A DNA stretch of 64,000 bases. Source: Desulfatibacillum sp. (GTDB taxonomy: Bacteria > Desulfobacterota > Desulfobacteria > Desulfobacterales > SpSt-501). A model generated the notes under the pieces. The model saw only the letters and a list, made by a program, of their open reading frames with translations. It ran no database searches and was not told the origin of the DNA. The stretch's first letter is position 1. The number at the start of each line of letters is the position of its first letter. The position numbers and the translations under genes were made by a program. The DNA lies in the NCBI GenBank assembly GCA_020725555.1, contig DYEU01000021.1, positions 91,403-155,402 of the forward strand, read 5' to 3'. Below are positions 37,690-45,631 of the stretch, piece by piece.

Positions 37690-38852
37690 GGCCGCCCCTC
37701 CGCGAAGAGCCGCTCCGGGACGAGGACGAAGCCTTCCATCAGGCGCCGTGCCGTCCGCCCCACGACCCCCTCTTCGTAGACGATCCCGCCGCCCGTTTCC
37801 GCAACCCGCGCCTCGGCCTCGATCCGGCCGCTCGGGTGGCCGATCACGACGCGCGCCGGGTTTTCCGCCGCAACCCGCGCCACCTCGCTCACGACCGTCC
37901 CCGGGATGCGTGCCGCGCCGGCGGTGGCGATCGCCCCGCTCACGGCGTAGGCGCGGTGGAGGGAGCCCATGGACATCATGCGCGCAACCAGGGTGATCTT
38001 CCCGGCGGCGACCGGCCGTCCGTTGACCGCCACGTAGTCGGCCGGCGGGCCGACCGCGGCCACCTTGGGGACGGCCTGGTTGAGCCGGCCCGCCTCCTCG
38101 AGCGAGGAGGCGATCCCCATCGCCACCGCGGCCTGACGGCGCACGGCCTCGAGCGCCTCGCCAAGCGCCGCACTCCGCTCGAAGGGCTCGATCTCGGCGC
38201 CGGGGACGCCGAGCGCGTCGGCGCGCACGAAGACGAAGGGGTTTGCGGCATCGATGCAGGTCGCCGCGATCGTTTTCCCGCCGGGGAGCGTGAAGCGGTC
38301 CTGGCGCGCGCCCGTGGGGAAGAGCGATTTGGTGACCGCGCCCTCGGGCCGGACGAAGTGCAGCCGGATCCGGGAGCCGGGAAAGGGGACCCCGTCGATT
38401 TCGAAATCGCCCGTCTCGAGGAAGCGGCCGTCGCGCACCGGGACCTCGGCCACGATGAGCGTGTCGGTGTTCTCCTGGTGGATGCGGACCCGGCTGAAGG
38501 GTTCGACGGCCGGGACGAGACCCTCGTCCACGGCGAAGGGACCGACCGCGGCGGATAGGTTCCCGCAGTTTCCCCGGAAATCGACCTCGGGGCGATCGAT
38601 CGCCACCTGGCCGAAGCGATAGACCACGTCGTAGCCGGCTGCGCTGGCGGGCCGGATGATGGCCGCCTTGCTCGTCTGACTCGCCCCGCCCCCCACGCCG
38701 TCGGTCTGCCGGCGGAAGGGGTCCGGGCTGCCGTAGGCGGCGAGCAAGATGCGCTCGACAAGGTTCGCGTCGCTGGGGAGGTCGCGCTCGTGGAAAAAAA
38801 GCCCGCGGCTGGTCCCGCCGCGCATGAGAACGGAACGGATGCGTCTCACCAT
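37686..38852 (-). CDS. PrpF-family cis/trans isomerase (aconitate isomerase-like)
   Basis: A 388-residue protein of the PrpF family, diaminopimelate-epimerase fold. Seen: the N-terminal RSVLMRGGTSRGLFF signature, the FRGNCGNLSAAVGPFA segment with the active-site Cys, and RMMSMGSLHRAYAVSGAI. PrpF isomerises 2-methylaconitate, and relatives act on trans-aconitate or oxalomesaconate. No prpBCD genes are present, whereas tricarballylate and isocitrate enzymes are, so trans-/cis-aconitate is the favoured substrate (inference). GAGGAGGAG precedes the ATG, and a textbook sigma-54 promoter lies 80 bp upstream. Confidence 0.85.
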   Translation of the reverse strand: MVRRIRSVLMRGGTSRGLFFHERDLPSDANLVERILLAAYGSPDPFRRQTDGVGGGASQTSKAAIIRPASAAGYDVVYRFGQVAIDRPEVDFRGNCGNLSAAVGPFAVDEGLVPAVEPFSRVRIHQENTDTLIVAEVPVRDGRFLETGDFEIDGVPFPGSRIRLHFVRPEGAVTKSLFPTGARQDRFTLPGGKTIAATCIDAANPFVFVRADALGVPGAEIEPFERSAALGEALEAVRRQAAVAMGIASSLEEAGRLNQAVPKVAAVGPPADYVAVNGRPVAAGKITLVARMMSMGSLHRAYAVSGAIATAGAARIPGTVVSEVARVAAENPARVVIGHPSGRIEAEARVAETGGGIVYEEGVVGRTARRLMEGFVLVPERLFAEGRP

Positions 38853-38929
38853 GGGTTCTCCTCCTCGGTGTCGTTTCGGGATGCAAAAAACCGGTGCGGA
38901 CCCTTCGCGCGTCCGCGCGGAACAGGGAG

Positions 38930-38945
38930 AGCAAAACCGGTGCCA
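38930..38945 (-). promoter_or_regulatory. Sigma-54 promoter of the isomerase-dehydrogenase operon
   Basis: The reverse strand reads TGGCACCGGTTTTGCT: perfect TGGCAC and TTGCT boxes at the correct spacing. A GCGGAC/GTCCGC dyad lies between it and the isomerase start. Confidence 0.8.
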
Positions 38946-38962
38946 GGGGCGTGCCTTGCGCC

Positions 38963-40936
38963 TCAGGCGGCATCGAGCCCGAGCGCCCGCAGCCGGCGCC
39001 AGAGGGTGGTGCGGCTCACTCCGAGTGCGGCCGCCGTGCGGCGGCGGTGGAAACGGTTTCGCATCAGGGCCTGGAGAAGCTCTGCCGCCTCGCCTCCCGG
39101 TGTCTGTCCCCCCGTCGCCGCAGCCGGGGTGTCCGGGCGCGCGCCGCTTCCCGCGGGGGGCGGACCTGCGCCGTCCGTCGGCGGGGGGGCGGCGATGCGC
39201 AGCAGCTCCGCGTAAAGGTGCGCGAGCATCTCGGGGTCGCAGGAGAGACTGCAGTTCAACACGAGGCGCTCGGCGAAGTTCTTCAGCTGGCGCACGTTGC
39301 CGGGCCAGGGGTAGTCGGCGAGCTTCGCGAGGTAGCCGCGGGGCAGCGTGATCGGCCGGACGCCTTCGCGGCCGCAGAACGCGCGGATGAAGTGGGAGAG
39401 GAGAAGCCCGATGTCCTCGCGCCGCTCGCGCAGCGGCGGGATGGGCAGCCGGAGCACGTTCAGGCGGAAGAAGAGGTCGGGCCGGAAGCGGCCCTCGCGC
39501 AAGGGTCCTTCAAGCTCGCGGCTTGCGGCCGCGATCACGCGCACGTCAACGGGGATGACGCGGTCGCCGCCGACGCGCATCACCTCCCCCTCCTGCAGCA
39601 CGCGGAGCAGCCGCAATTGCATCGCCTCGGAGGTCGAGTCGATCTCGTCCAGAAAGATCGTCCCCTGGTGCGCCAGCTCGAAGCGGCCGGGTTTCCCGCC
39701 GCGGCGCGAGCCCGTGAAGGCGCCCTCCTCGTGGCCGAAGAGTTCGCTTTCGAGCAGCGGCTCGGGGAGCGCAGCGCAGTTGATCGAGACGAAGGGAAAT
39801 CGGCTTCTGCGGCTCAGGCGGTGGATGCCGTGGGCGAAGATCTCCTTGCCCGTCCCGGTCTCCCCGATGAGCAGGACGGTCGAGTCCGTGCGCGCGTACT
39901 GGCGGGCGCGCTCGACCGCCCGGCGCATCGCGGGGCTGCGGTGGACGAGGAGCTCGAGCCCGTATTTCGCGCTCAGCCCCGAGGAGAGCGCGCGGCGGAC
40001 CGCGTGCTCCGAGCGCATGACCCCGCCGATGTCGCGGAAGGTGGAGACCGCGCCGATCGTCTCGCCGTCGAGAAGAATGGGGCGGTCGCTGAAGACGAAG
40101 CGTTCGCCGTGGAGCTGGTCGATGCGGTCCTGGACGGGGGCGGGGGTCTCCAGAATGCGCGGCACGGGGCTCTGCGGCAGAAGCTCGGCCACGGCGCGGC
40201 CGAGGATCTTCTCCCCGGGCAGCCGGAGCGCGCGGCAGGCGGCGGCGTTGGCGACGATCGCGCAGCCGGCGGTGTCGAAGGCGAGGATCCCGTCGGAGGC
40301 GGCGTCGATCACCGCCTGGTAGCGGCGGGCGACGGCGCGCTGCTCGCGGCCGGCGAGCGCGACCGAGACGGCGTTGTCGAGCGTCGCGGCGAGGTCCTCG
40401 TCCGAGGTGCGGATCTCGAAGAAGGCAAGGCCGTGGCGTTCGGCGAAGCGCTGCGTCACCCCGCCCCCGACCACCGCCGCGCAGCCGCGGCGCACGCCGG
40501 TGGCGATCGCGCGGCCCAGGCTCTCGCGGTCGCGGTAGAGCCCCTGGAGGATTTCGATCCCCAGGACCTCCTCGAGGATCTCGACCCCGGAGAGGGGGCG
40601 GCGGAAGACGGGAAGAAGGATCTTGCGGCCGCGGGAGGAGGCTTGCCTCAGACTGACGAGGAGATCGAGCGAGCGGTGCGGAAAGGAAAGAACGGGGATC
40701 CGCAGGCTCTCGCGCAGGAGATGGGCCGTGCCGCGGCGGCCGACCGCGACCTCGATCCCCTGCTCCTCCATCGCGCGGGCCGCGGGAAGGGCGTCTTCCA
40801 GGCCCCGGGTGCTGAGCGTGAGCTCGATGTGGCGTCGCTCGCCCAGGGCGCGGATGCGCTCGACGAGCGAGGGGCTCGAGGCGAAGACGCCGATCCGCAC
40901 CCGGCGCGAGGTCAGGGAGGGGGGACGTTTCATCAT
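38963..40936 (-). CDS. PrpR-type sigma-54-dependent transcriptional activator
   Basis: A ~657-residue enhancer-binding protein. A PrpR-like N-terminal sensor (about 10-190) is followed by a PAS region (about 200-310). The AAA+ domain has Walker A GETGTGKEIFAHG, the sigma-54 contact loop GAFTGS, LDEIDS and the arginine-finger FFRLNVLRLP segment. A Fis-type HTH (RRRTAAALGVSRTTLWRRL) ends it. The track start (40954) is a GTG inside a dyad; ATG 40936 or 40933 is preferred, with no visible ribosome site. It sits at the centre of the island, divergent from tctCBA-icd, and should sense a tricarboxylate and activate the three sigma-54 promoters. Confidence 0.9.
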   Translation of the reverse strand: MMKRPPSLTSRRVRIGVFASSPSLVERIRALGERRHIELTLSTRGLEDALPAARAMEEQGIEVAVGRRGTAHLLRESLRIPVLSFPHRSLDLLVSLRQASSRGRKILLPVFRRPLSGVEILEEVLGIEILQGLYRDRESLGRAIATGVRRGCAAVVGGGVTQRFAERHGLAFFEIRTSDEDLAATLDNAVSVALAGREQRAVARRYQAVIDAASDGILAFDTAGCAIVANAAACRALRLPGEKILGRAVAELLPQSPVPRILETPAPVQDRIDQLHGERFVFSDRPILLDGETIGAVSTFRDIGGVMRSEHAVRRALSSGLSAKYGLELLVHRSPAMRRAVERARQYARTDSTVLLIGETGTGKEIFAHGIHRLSRRSRFPFVSINCAALPEPLLESELFGHEEGAFTGSRRGGKPGRFELAHQGTIFLDEIDSTSEAMQLRLLRVLQEGEVMRVGGDRVIPVDVRVIAAASRELEGPLREGRFRPDLFFRLNVLRLPIPPLRERREDIGLLLSHFIRAFCGREGVRPITLPRGYLAKLADYPWPGNVRQLKNFAERLVLNCSLSCDPEMLAHLYAELLRIAAPPPTDGAGPPPAGSGARPDTPAAATGGQTPGGEAAELLQALMRNRFHRRRTAAALGVSRTTLWRRLRALGLDAA

Positions 40937-40953
40937 GGAAACGTTTTGTTTCA
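40937..40953. promoter_or_regulatory. Activator/autoregulatory dyad between the PrpR-like gene and tctCBA
   Basis: GGAAACGTTTTGTTTCA has GAAAC and GTTTC arms separated by five bases, as in the tcuA-upstream dyad. A second overlapping arm (CGTTTC-N6-GAAACG) extends into the regulator's start codon. It is about 130 bp upstream of the tct transcription start and abuts the regulator ATG, so it could serve both activation and autorepression. Confidence 0.65.
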
Positions 40954-41051
40954 CAAGCGGCGCGCGATGTCAACCGCTACGGCCGCGCGGGAGGGCGCGG
41001 CGGAGCGGGCAGTCGCGGCCGCCCGCGGCGCGGTGGGCGGCGGTACGGGAT

Positions 41052-41067
41052 TGGCACGAATCCTGTA
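41052..41067 (+). promoter_or_regulatory. Sigma-54 promoter of tctCBA-icd
   Basis: TGGCACGAATCCTGTA has a perfect -24 box and a GT in place of GC at -12, the same deviation as the tcuA promoter. The tctC start codon lies about 170 bp downstream. Confidence 0.65.
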
Positions 41068-41234
41068 GAGAGGGCTTGAAGATCAATTCAATGTCTGAAG
41101 AGTGATTGACAACGCCGGGTGGTTTTACGATACTCGGACCCGTCCCTGCGCCGCCCCTTCACCCGATGAGGCGGCCCGGCGGGTTGCATTGCCGCGGTCA
41201 ACCCGTCACCCCAGCGGAAAGAAGGAGGAACGCC

Positions 41235-42215
41235 ATGAACAGGACGCTTTGCTTTGCTCTCGCCGGTCTTCTTGCGTTTGCCCTGGGGGGCGGCCCGTGC
41301 GCCGGGAACGTGGCGGCGGCGGACTACCCCGAGCGGGCGATCGAGGTCGTCGTCCCCTTCGGGGCGGGCGGCGGGAGCGATACCGCCGCGCGCGCCGTGG
41401 TCGAGGGGATGAAGCCGCTGCTCAAGCACGGGGTCGTCGTCACCAACATGCCGGGCGGTGGCGCGACCAAGGGGATGCTTCACGTGAGCCAGCAGCCGGC
41501 CGACGGCTACACGGTGCTCGCGGTGACGACTTCGCACCTGATCGACGCCGTCAAGCCCAAGACCCGGGCCCACATCCTGAACGACTTCGATCCCCTGTGC
41601 CGCATCCAGTGGGACACCTCCGGGGTGATCGTCTCCGGGGACTCCAAGTTCAAGACGCTCGAGGAGCTGATCGATTACGGCAAGAAGAACCCGAAGATGC
41701 TCAAGTTCGCCGGCACCTCGCCGGGCGGCTGGTCCGAAATCCAGACCGTCGCCTTCTTCAAGACGGCGGGCGTGCAGGTGACCTTCGTCCCCTTCGACTC
41801 CGGGGCCGAGATCAAGGCCGCGATCCTGGGCGGCCACATCCACGGCGCGGTCGAGGAGCTGGCCGAGACGCTGCCCCTCATCCAGGCGGGCAAGCTTCGT
41901 GCGCTCTGCGTGATCATGGACAAGCGGCACCCGGCGCTCCCCGATGTTCCCTCCTCGGTCGAGTGCGGGCTCAACTACACCCACGGCCTCATGCGCGCCT
42001 GGGCCGTGAAGAAGGGCACCCCGCCGGAGCGGCAGAAATTCCTGCTGGAGGTCATCCGGAAAGCGCTCGAGAACCCGACCTACGTGAAGTACATCAAGGA
42101 AAATCACCTCGACGTGCGCCCGGGCTACCTCGGCCCCCAGGAGACGCGGAAATACTGGGAAGAGGAGATCGCCTTTTTCGCCGAGGTGTTGAAGGATCTG
42201 GGCTACGTGAAATAG
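41235..42215 (+). CDS. tctC: Tripartite tricarboxylate transporter substrate-binding protein TctC
   Basis: A 326-residue periplasmic binding protein of the TctC/Bug family. A signal peptide (about 1-32, ending NVAAA) precedes the family opening YPERAIEVVVPFGAGGGSDT. Also seen are NMPGGGATKGMLHVSQQPADGYT and the FVPFDSGAEIKAAILGGHI ligand-pocket region. Bug proteins bind citrate, other di/tricarboxylates or nicotinate; with tcuAB and icd here, a tricarboxylate is likely. AAGGAGGA precedes ATG 41235. First gene of tctC-tctB-tctA-icd. Confidence 0.9.
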   Translation: MNRTLCFALAGLLAFALGGGPCAGNVAAADYPERAIEVVVPFGAGGGSDTAARAVVEGMKPLLKHGVVVTNMPGGGATKGMLHVSQQPADGYTVLAVTTSHLIDAVKPKTRAHILNDFDPLCRIQWDTSGVIVSGDSKFKTLEELIDYGKKNPKMLKFAGTSPGGWSEIQTVAFFKTAGVQVTFVPFDSGAEIKAAILGGHIHGAVEELAETLPLIQAGKLRALCVIMDKRHPALPDVPSSVECGLNYTHGLMRAWAVKKGTPPERQKFLLEVIRKALENPTYVKYIKENHLDVRPGYLGPQETRKYWEEEIAFFAEVLKDLGYVK

Positions 42216-42318
42216 ATCCCGGGGGCGATATCGGCTCCGGCAGAGGGATCCACGCAGGGCGCGGGAGGGCGGAGCGGCGTGCGCTTCCGCGCCCTTCCCC
42301 GGAAGGGCGGGTGTCCGC

Positions 42319-42828
42319 ATGAAAACGAAGGGGGAGGTTGTCTTCTTTGCGGTCTGTGTCGCGTTCTTCGGCTTCATGGGCGCCCAGGCGGTCGCCCTGA
42401 TGGGCGAGGGCCGGGCGGGCGAGATCGGAAGCGCGCTCTGGCCGCTGATCGCTCTTTGCGCCGCGCTCGGGCTGAGCGCGGTGCTCCTGTTCCAGGCCGT
42501 CCGCCGCCCCGCCGCCGCGGCCGTGGGGGGGGAAGCCTCCGAACCGGACGCGAGAGATGAGGCGCGAAGGCGGCGCAAGGCCGTGGTCGCGAGCACCGCC
42601 TGCTTTTTTCTCTACCTCGTCGCCATTTCCTTCCTCGGCTTCATCCTGGCGACCCTGTTCTTCATCCCGGCCTTCGCCTTCGCGCTCGGGGAGCGGCGAA
42701 CGAAGGTCCTCGTCGCCGCCCCCCTCATTCTCACGACGGTCATGACCGCCGTGTTCATCAAGTTTCTCACCATCCCCTTTCCCAAGGGAGTGGGGGTGTT
42801 CGCCGCGTTCAGCCGGCTTTTTTACTGA
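42319..42828 (+). CDS. tctB: Tripartite tricarboxylate transporter small membrane subunit TctB
   Basis: A 169-residue membrane protein with four hydrophobic segments (about 7-27, 40-60, 90-110 and 115-155), ending in the TctB-like FIKFLTIPFPKGVG segment. It is the poorly conserved small subunit that pairs with TctA. The link rests on size, topology and position between tctC and tctA. Confidence 0.87.
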   Translation: MKTKGEVVFFAVCVAFFGFMGAQAVALMGEGRAGEIGSALWPLIALCAALGLSAVLLFQAVRRPAAAAVGGEASEPDARDEARRRRKAVVASTACFFLYLVAISFLGFILATLFFIPAFAFALGERRTKVLVAAPLILTTVMTAVFIKFLTIPFPKGVGVFAAFSRLFY

Positions 42829-42855
42829 GGCCGGGCCGCGGGGCCGGGAGGCGCT

Positions 42856-44349
42856 ATGCTCGAGATCTACGGCCAGGCGTTCGCCACGGTGCTTTTGCCC
42901 CAGAACCTGATCGCCATGGTCCTGGGCGCCCTCTGGGGGCTTCTTGCGGGGGCGCTGCCCGGCATCAGCACCTCGATGGGGGTCGTCCTCATCCTTTCCT
43001 TCACCTACACCTTGGCGCCCATGACCGCCTTGGTCCTCTTGGTGGGCGCCTACCTGGGCGGGATCACGGGGGGCGGGATCACCTCCATCCTCTTCGGGAT
43101 CCCGGGCGAGCCCTCCTCGGTGCCGACGGTGATCGAGGGCCACGCGCTCGCCAAGCAAGGCAAGGCCGCCGCCGCCATGTGGACCTACCTTCTGTGCTCC
43201 ATTTTCGGCGGCCTCTTCAGCGTCCTTTTCATGATCGTCGCCACCCCGTTGATCGCCGATTTTGCGCTGCGCTTCGGGCCGGCGGAGTACTTCGCGCTCA
43301 CCATCCTGGGGCTGAGCGTCGTCTCGGGGCTCTCGGGCGGCTCGATGCTCAAGGGGTTTCTCTCCTGTTTCTTCGGGCTGTTTCTCGCGACGATCGGCAC
43401 CGACGGGATCACGGGGGAAGAGCGCTTCACCTTCGGGACGGTGACGCTGCTCGGCGGGGTGAACTTCGTGGTGGCCATGGTGGGGTTGCTCGCCGTCTCC
43501 GAGATCATGATGGAGGCCGAGGAGCCCTTCAAGGAATACAAGGGCATGGTCGAGTATCGCGGCCTGCTTGAGGAGCTGCCGCGCTTTTCGCTCTTCCGCA
43601 AGTACTGGCTCACGATGATCCGCTCGCCGATCATCGGCACGATCGTGGGCGCGCTCCCGGGGGCGGGGGCGACGATTGCGGCCTTTCTCGCCTACGGCGA
43701 GGCGGCGCGCACGGCGAAGCACGAGCCCGCGAAATTCGGCAAGGGGGCGATCGAGGGCCTGATGGCGGCCGAGTGCGCCAACAACGCCTCGACCGGCGGG
43801 TCGATGACGATTCTCTTGTCGCTGGGGATCCCCGGGAGCAACACGACGGCCATGCTGGTGGCCGCCTTCATGATCCACGGCATGCAGCCGGGGCCGCTTC
43901 TTCTCTCCCAGCGGCCGGATATCGTCTACGGCATCTTCACGGCGATGATCGTGATCAACCTGCTCCTGCTGGCGATCACCGGGACCGCAATCCGGCTGTT
44001 TCTGCAGCTCAACCGCCTGCCCTACTCGGTCTTCTCCGCCGCGATCCTGATCCTCTGCGTGGTCGGCGCCTTCGGGATCAACAACAGCGTGGACGACATG
44101 ATGCTCATGTTCGTCTTCTCGCTGATCGGCTATTTCATGAGGAAGTTCGGGGTGCCGGTCGCGCCCTGCATCCTCGCGCTCGTGCTGGGGGATCTCGCCG
44201 AGCTCTCGCTCCGGCGGGCGCTGCTCCTCTCGGGGGGAAGCCCGCTCGGGCTCGTCTCCAGCCCGATCAGCGCGGTATTGCTCTTGGGAGCGCTCGTCTC
44301 CATCGTTTACCCCCTGATCAAGAAGCCCAAGATGCTCGCAAGTTCCTGA
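42856..44349 (+). CDS. tctA: Tripartite tricarboxylate transporter large permease TctA
   Basis: A 497-residue permease with about 12 membrane segments and the two TctA signatures: LAGALPGISTSMGVVLILSF near the N-terminus and IGTIVGALPGAGATIAAFLA in the middle. NNASTGGSMTILLSLGIPGS follows. It moves the TctC-bound carboxylate using the ion gradient. AGGCGCT precedes the ATG. Length is standard. Confidence 0.94.
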   Translation: MLEIYGQAFATVLLPQNLIAMVLGALWGLLAGALPGISTSMGVVLILSFTYTLAPMTALVLLVGAYLGGITGGGITSILFGIPGEPSSVPTVIEGHALAKQGKAAAAMWTYLLCSIFGGLFSVLFMIVATPLIADFALRFGPAEYFALTILGLSVVSGLSGGSMLKGFLSCFFGLFLATIGTDGITGEERFTFGTVTLLGGVNFVVAMVGLLAVSEIMMEAEEPFKEYKGMVEYRGLLEELPRFSLFRKYWLTMIRSPIIGTIVGALPGAGATIAAFLAYGEAARTAKHEPAKFGKGAIEGLMAAECANNASTGGSMTILLSLGIPGSNTTAMLVAAFMIHGMQPGPLLLSQRPDIVYGIFTAMIVINLLLLAITGTAIRLFLQLNRLPYSVFSAAILILCVVGAFGINNSVDDMMLMFVFSLIGYFMRKFGVPVAPCILALVLGDLAELSLRRALLLSGGSPLGLVSSPISAVLLLGALVSIVYPLIKKPKMLASS

Positions 44350-44382
44350 GCAGGGCCGCATGGCACGGGAAGGAGAGACCGC

Positions 44383-45582
44383 ATGGCGAAAACCCGGGTG
44401 AAGACGCCGCTCGTCGAGCTCGACGGCGACGAGATGACGCGCATCATCTGGGCGTGGATCAAGGAGAAGCTGATCCTCCCCCACCTCGATGTCGAGCTCA
44501 AGTACTTCGATCTCGGCATCCAGACGCGGGATGCGACCGAGGACCGGGTCACTGTGGAGGCGGCGCACGCGATCCGCGAGTACGGCGTCGGGGTCAAGTG
44601 CGCGACGATCACGCCGGATGCCGAGCGGGTCGCCGAGTACGGCCTCAAGAAAGCCTGGCCCTCGCCCAACGGCCAGATCCGCTCCATCCTGGACGGGACC
44701 GTCTTCCGCAAGCCGATCCTCGTGTCCAACATCCGGCCCGCCGTGCGGAGCTGGAAAAAGCCGATCGTCGTGGGCCGGCACGCCTACGGCGACCTCTACC
44801 GCGGGGTCGAACTCGCCGTCGACCGGCCCGGCCGGGTGGAGATGGTGTACCGGCCCGAAGCGGGCGGCGAGGAGCGGCGGCTGGTGGTCCACGAGTTCAA
44901 GGGCCCCGGGATCGTGATGGGGATCCACAACCTGGACGGCTCGATCCGCTCCTTTGCGCGCTCCTGCATCGCGCTTGCGCTGAGCGAGAAGATCGATCTC
45001 TGGTTTTCGACCAAGGACACGATCAGCAAGGTCTACCAGGGGCGCTTCAAGGAGATCTTCGCCGCGGAGACCGCGGCGCGGCGCGAGGAGTTCGCGCGGG
45101 CGGGGATCGGCTACCGCTACCTGCTGATCGACGATGCGGCGGCCCAGGCCCTCAAGCACGAGGGGGGCTTCCTCTGGGCGCTCAGCAACTACGACGGCGA
45201 TGTCTTCTCGGATGTGGTGGCCGCGGGGTTCGGGAGCCTCGGGATGATGACCTCGGTGCTGGTGAGCCCGGAGGGGAAGTTCGAGTTCGAGGCCGCCCAC
45301 GGCACGGTGCGCCGCCACTACTACGAGCACCGGAAGGGCAACCCCACGAGCACGAACTCGGTCGCCTCGATCTTCGCCTGGAGCGGGGCGCTGCGGAAGC
45401 GCGGAGAGCTGGACGGCACCCCCGAGGTCGTCGCCTTCGCCGACCGCCTGGAGCGGGCGGTGCTGGGCTGCATCGAGGAGGGGATCGTGACCCGCGACCT
45501 CGTGCCCCTGATGGAGCCGCAGCCGGCGGGCTGGCAGACGACCGAGGGCTTCATCGAGGCCGTGGCCGCACGGCTGGCCTGA
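44383..45582 (+). CDS. icd: NADP-dependent isocitrate dehydrogenase (eukaryote-like type)
   Basis: A 399-residue isocitrate dehydrogenase that makes 2-oxoglutarate and CO2. It belongs to the IDH1/IDP-type subfamily, seen from [68 protein letters not shown] and [15 protein letters not shown]. It lies 33 bases after tctA, so the transporter and the enzyme are co-regulated by the sigma-54 activator. This may be an island-specific copy; whether the genome has another icd cannot be seen. A GC-rich hairpin (45600-45619) separates it from the convergent transpeptidase. Confidence 0.93.
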   Translation: MAKTRVKTPLVELDGDEMTRIIWAWIKEKLILPHLDVELKYFDLGIQTRDATEDRVTVEAAHAIREYGVGVKCATITPDAERVAEYGLKKAWPSPNGQIRSILDGTVFRKPILVSNIRPAVRSWKKPIVVGRHAYGDLYRGVELAVDRPGRVEMVYRPEAGGEERRLVVHEFKGPGIVMGIHNLDGSIRSFARSCIALALSEKIDLWFSTKDTISKVYQGRFKEIFAAETAARREEFARAGIGYRYLLIDDAAAQALKHEGGFLWALSNYDGDVFSDVVAAGFGSLGMMTSVLVSPEGKFEFEAAHGTVRRHYYEHRKGNPTSTNSVASIFAWSGALRKRGELDGTPEVVAFADRLERAVLGCIEEGIVTRDLVPLMEPQPAGWQTTEGFIEAVAARLA

Positions 45583-45631
45583 ATCCCTTCCCCGCGGCAG
45601 GCGGCCGGCCGGGGCCGCCCGCCGTGTTCGT

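Noticed and set aside
36607-38973. 788-residue reverse-strand ORF
   Set aside because: The first ~428 codons are an out-of-frame shadow of the PrpF-like gene; only the dehydrogenase part from 37689 is real.
39048-39060. GGAAACGGTTTC dyad as the activator site for the isomerase promoter
   Set aside because: The arms are separated by one base, not the five seen in the two good dyads, and it lies in the regulator's coding sequence.
42094-45330. 1078-residue reverse-strand ORF opposite tctA and icd
   Set aside because: Composition is the Asp/Arg/His/Gly-rich pattern of antisense high-GC coding DNA, with no domain recognised.
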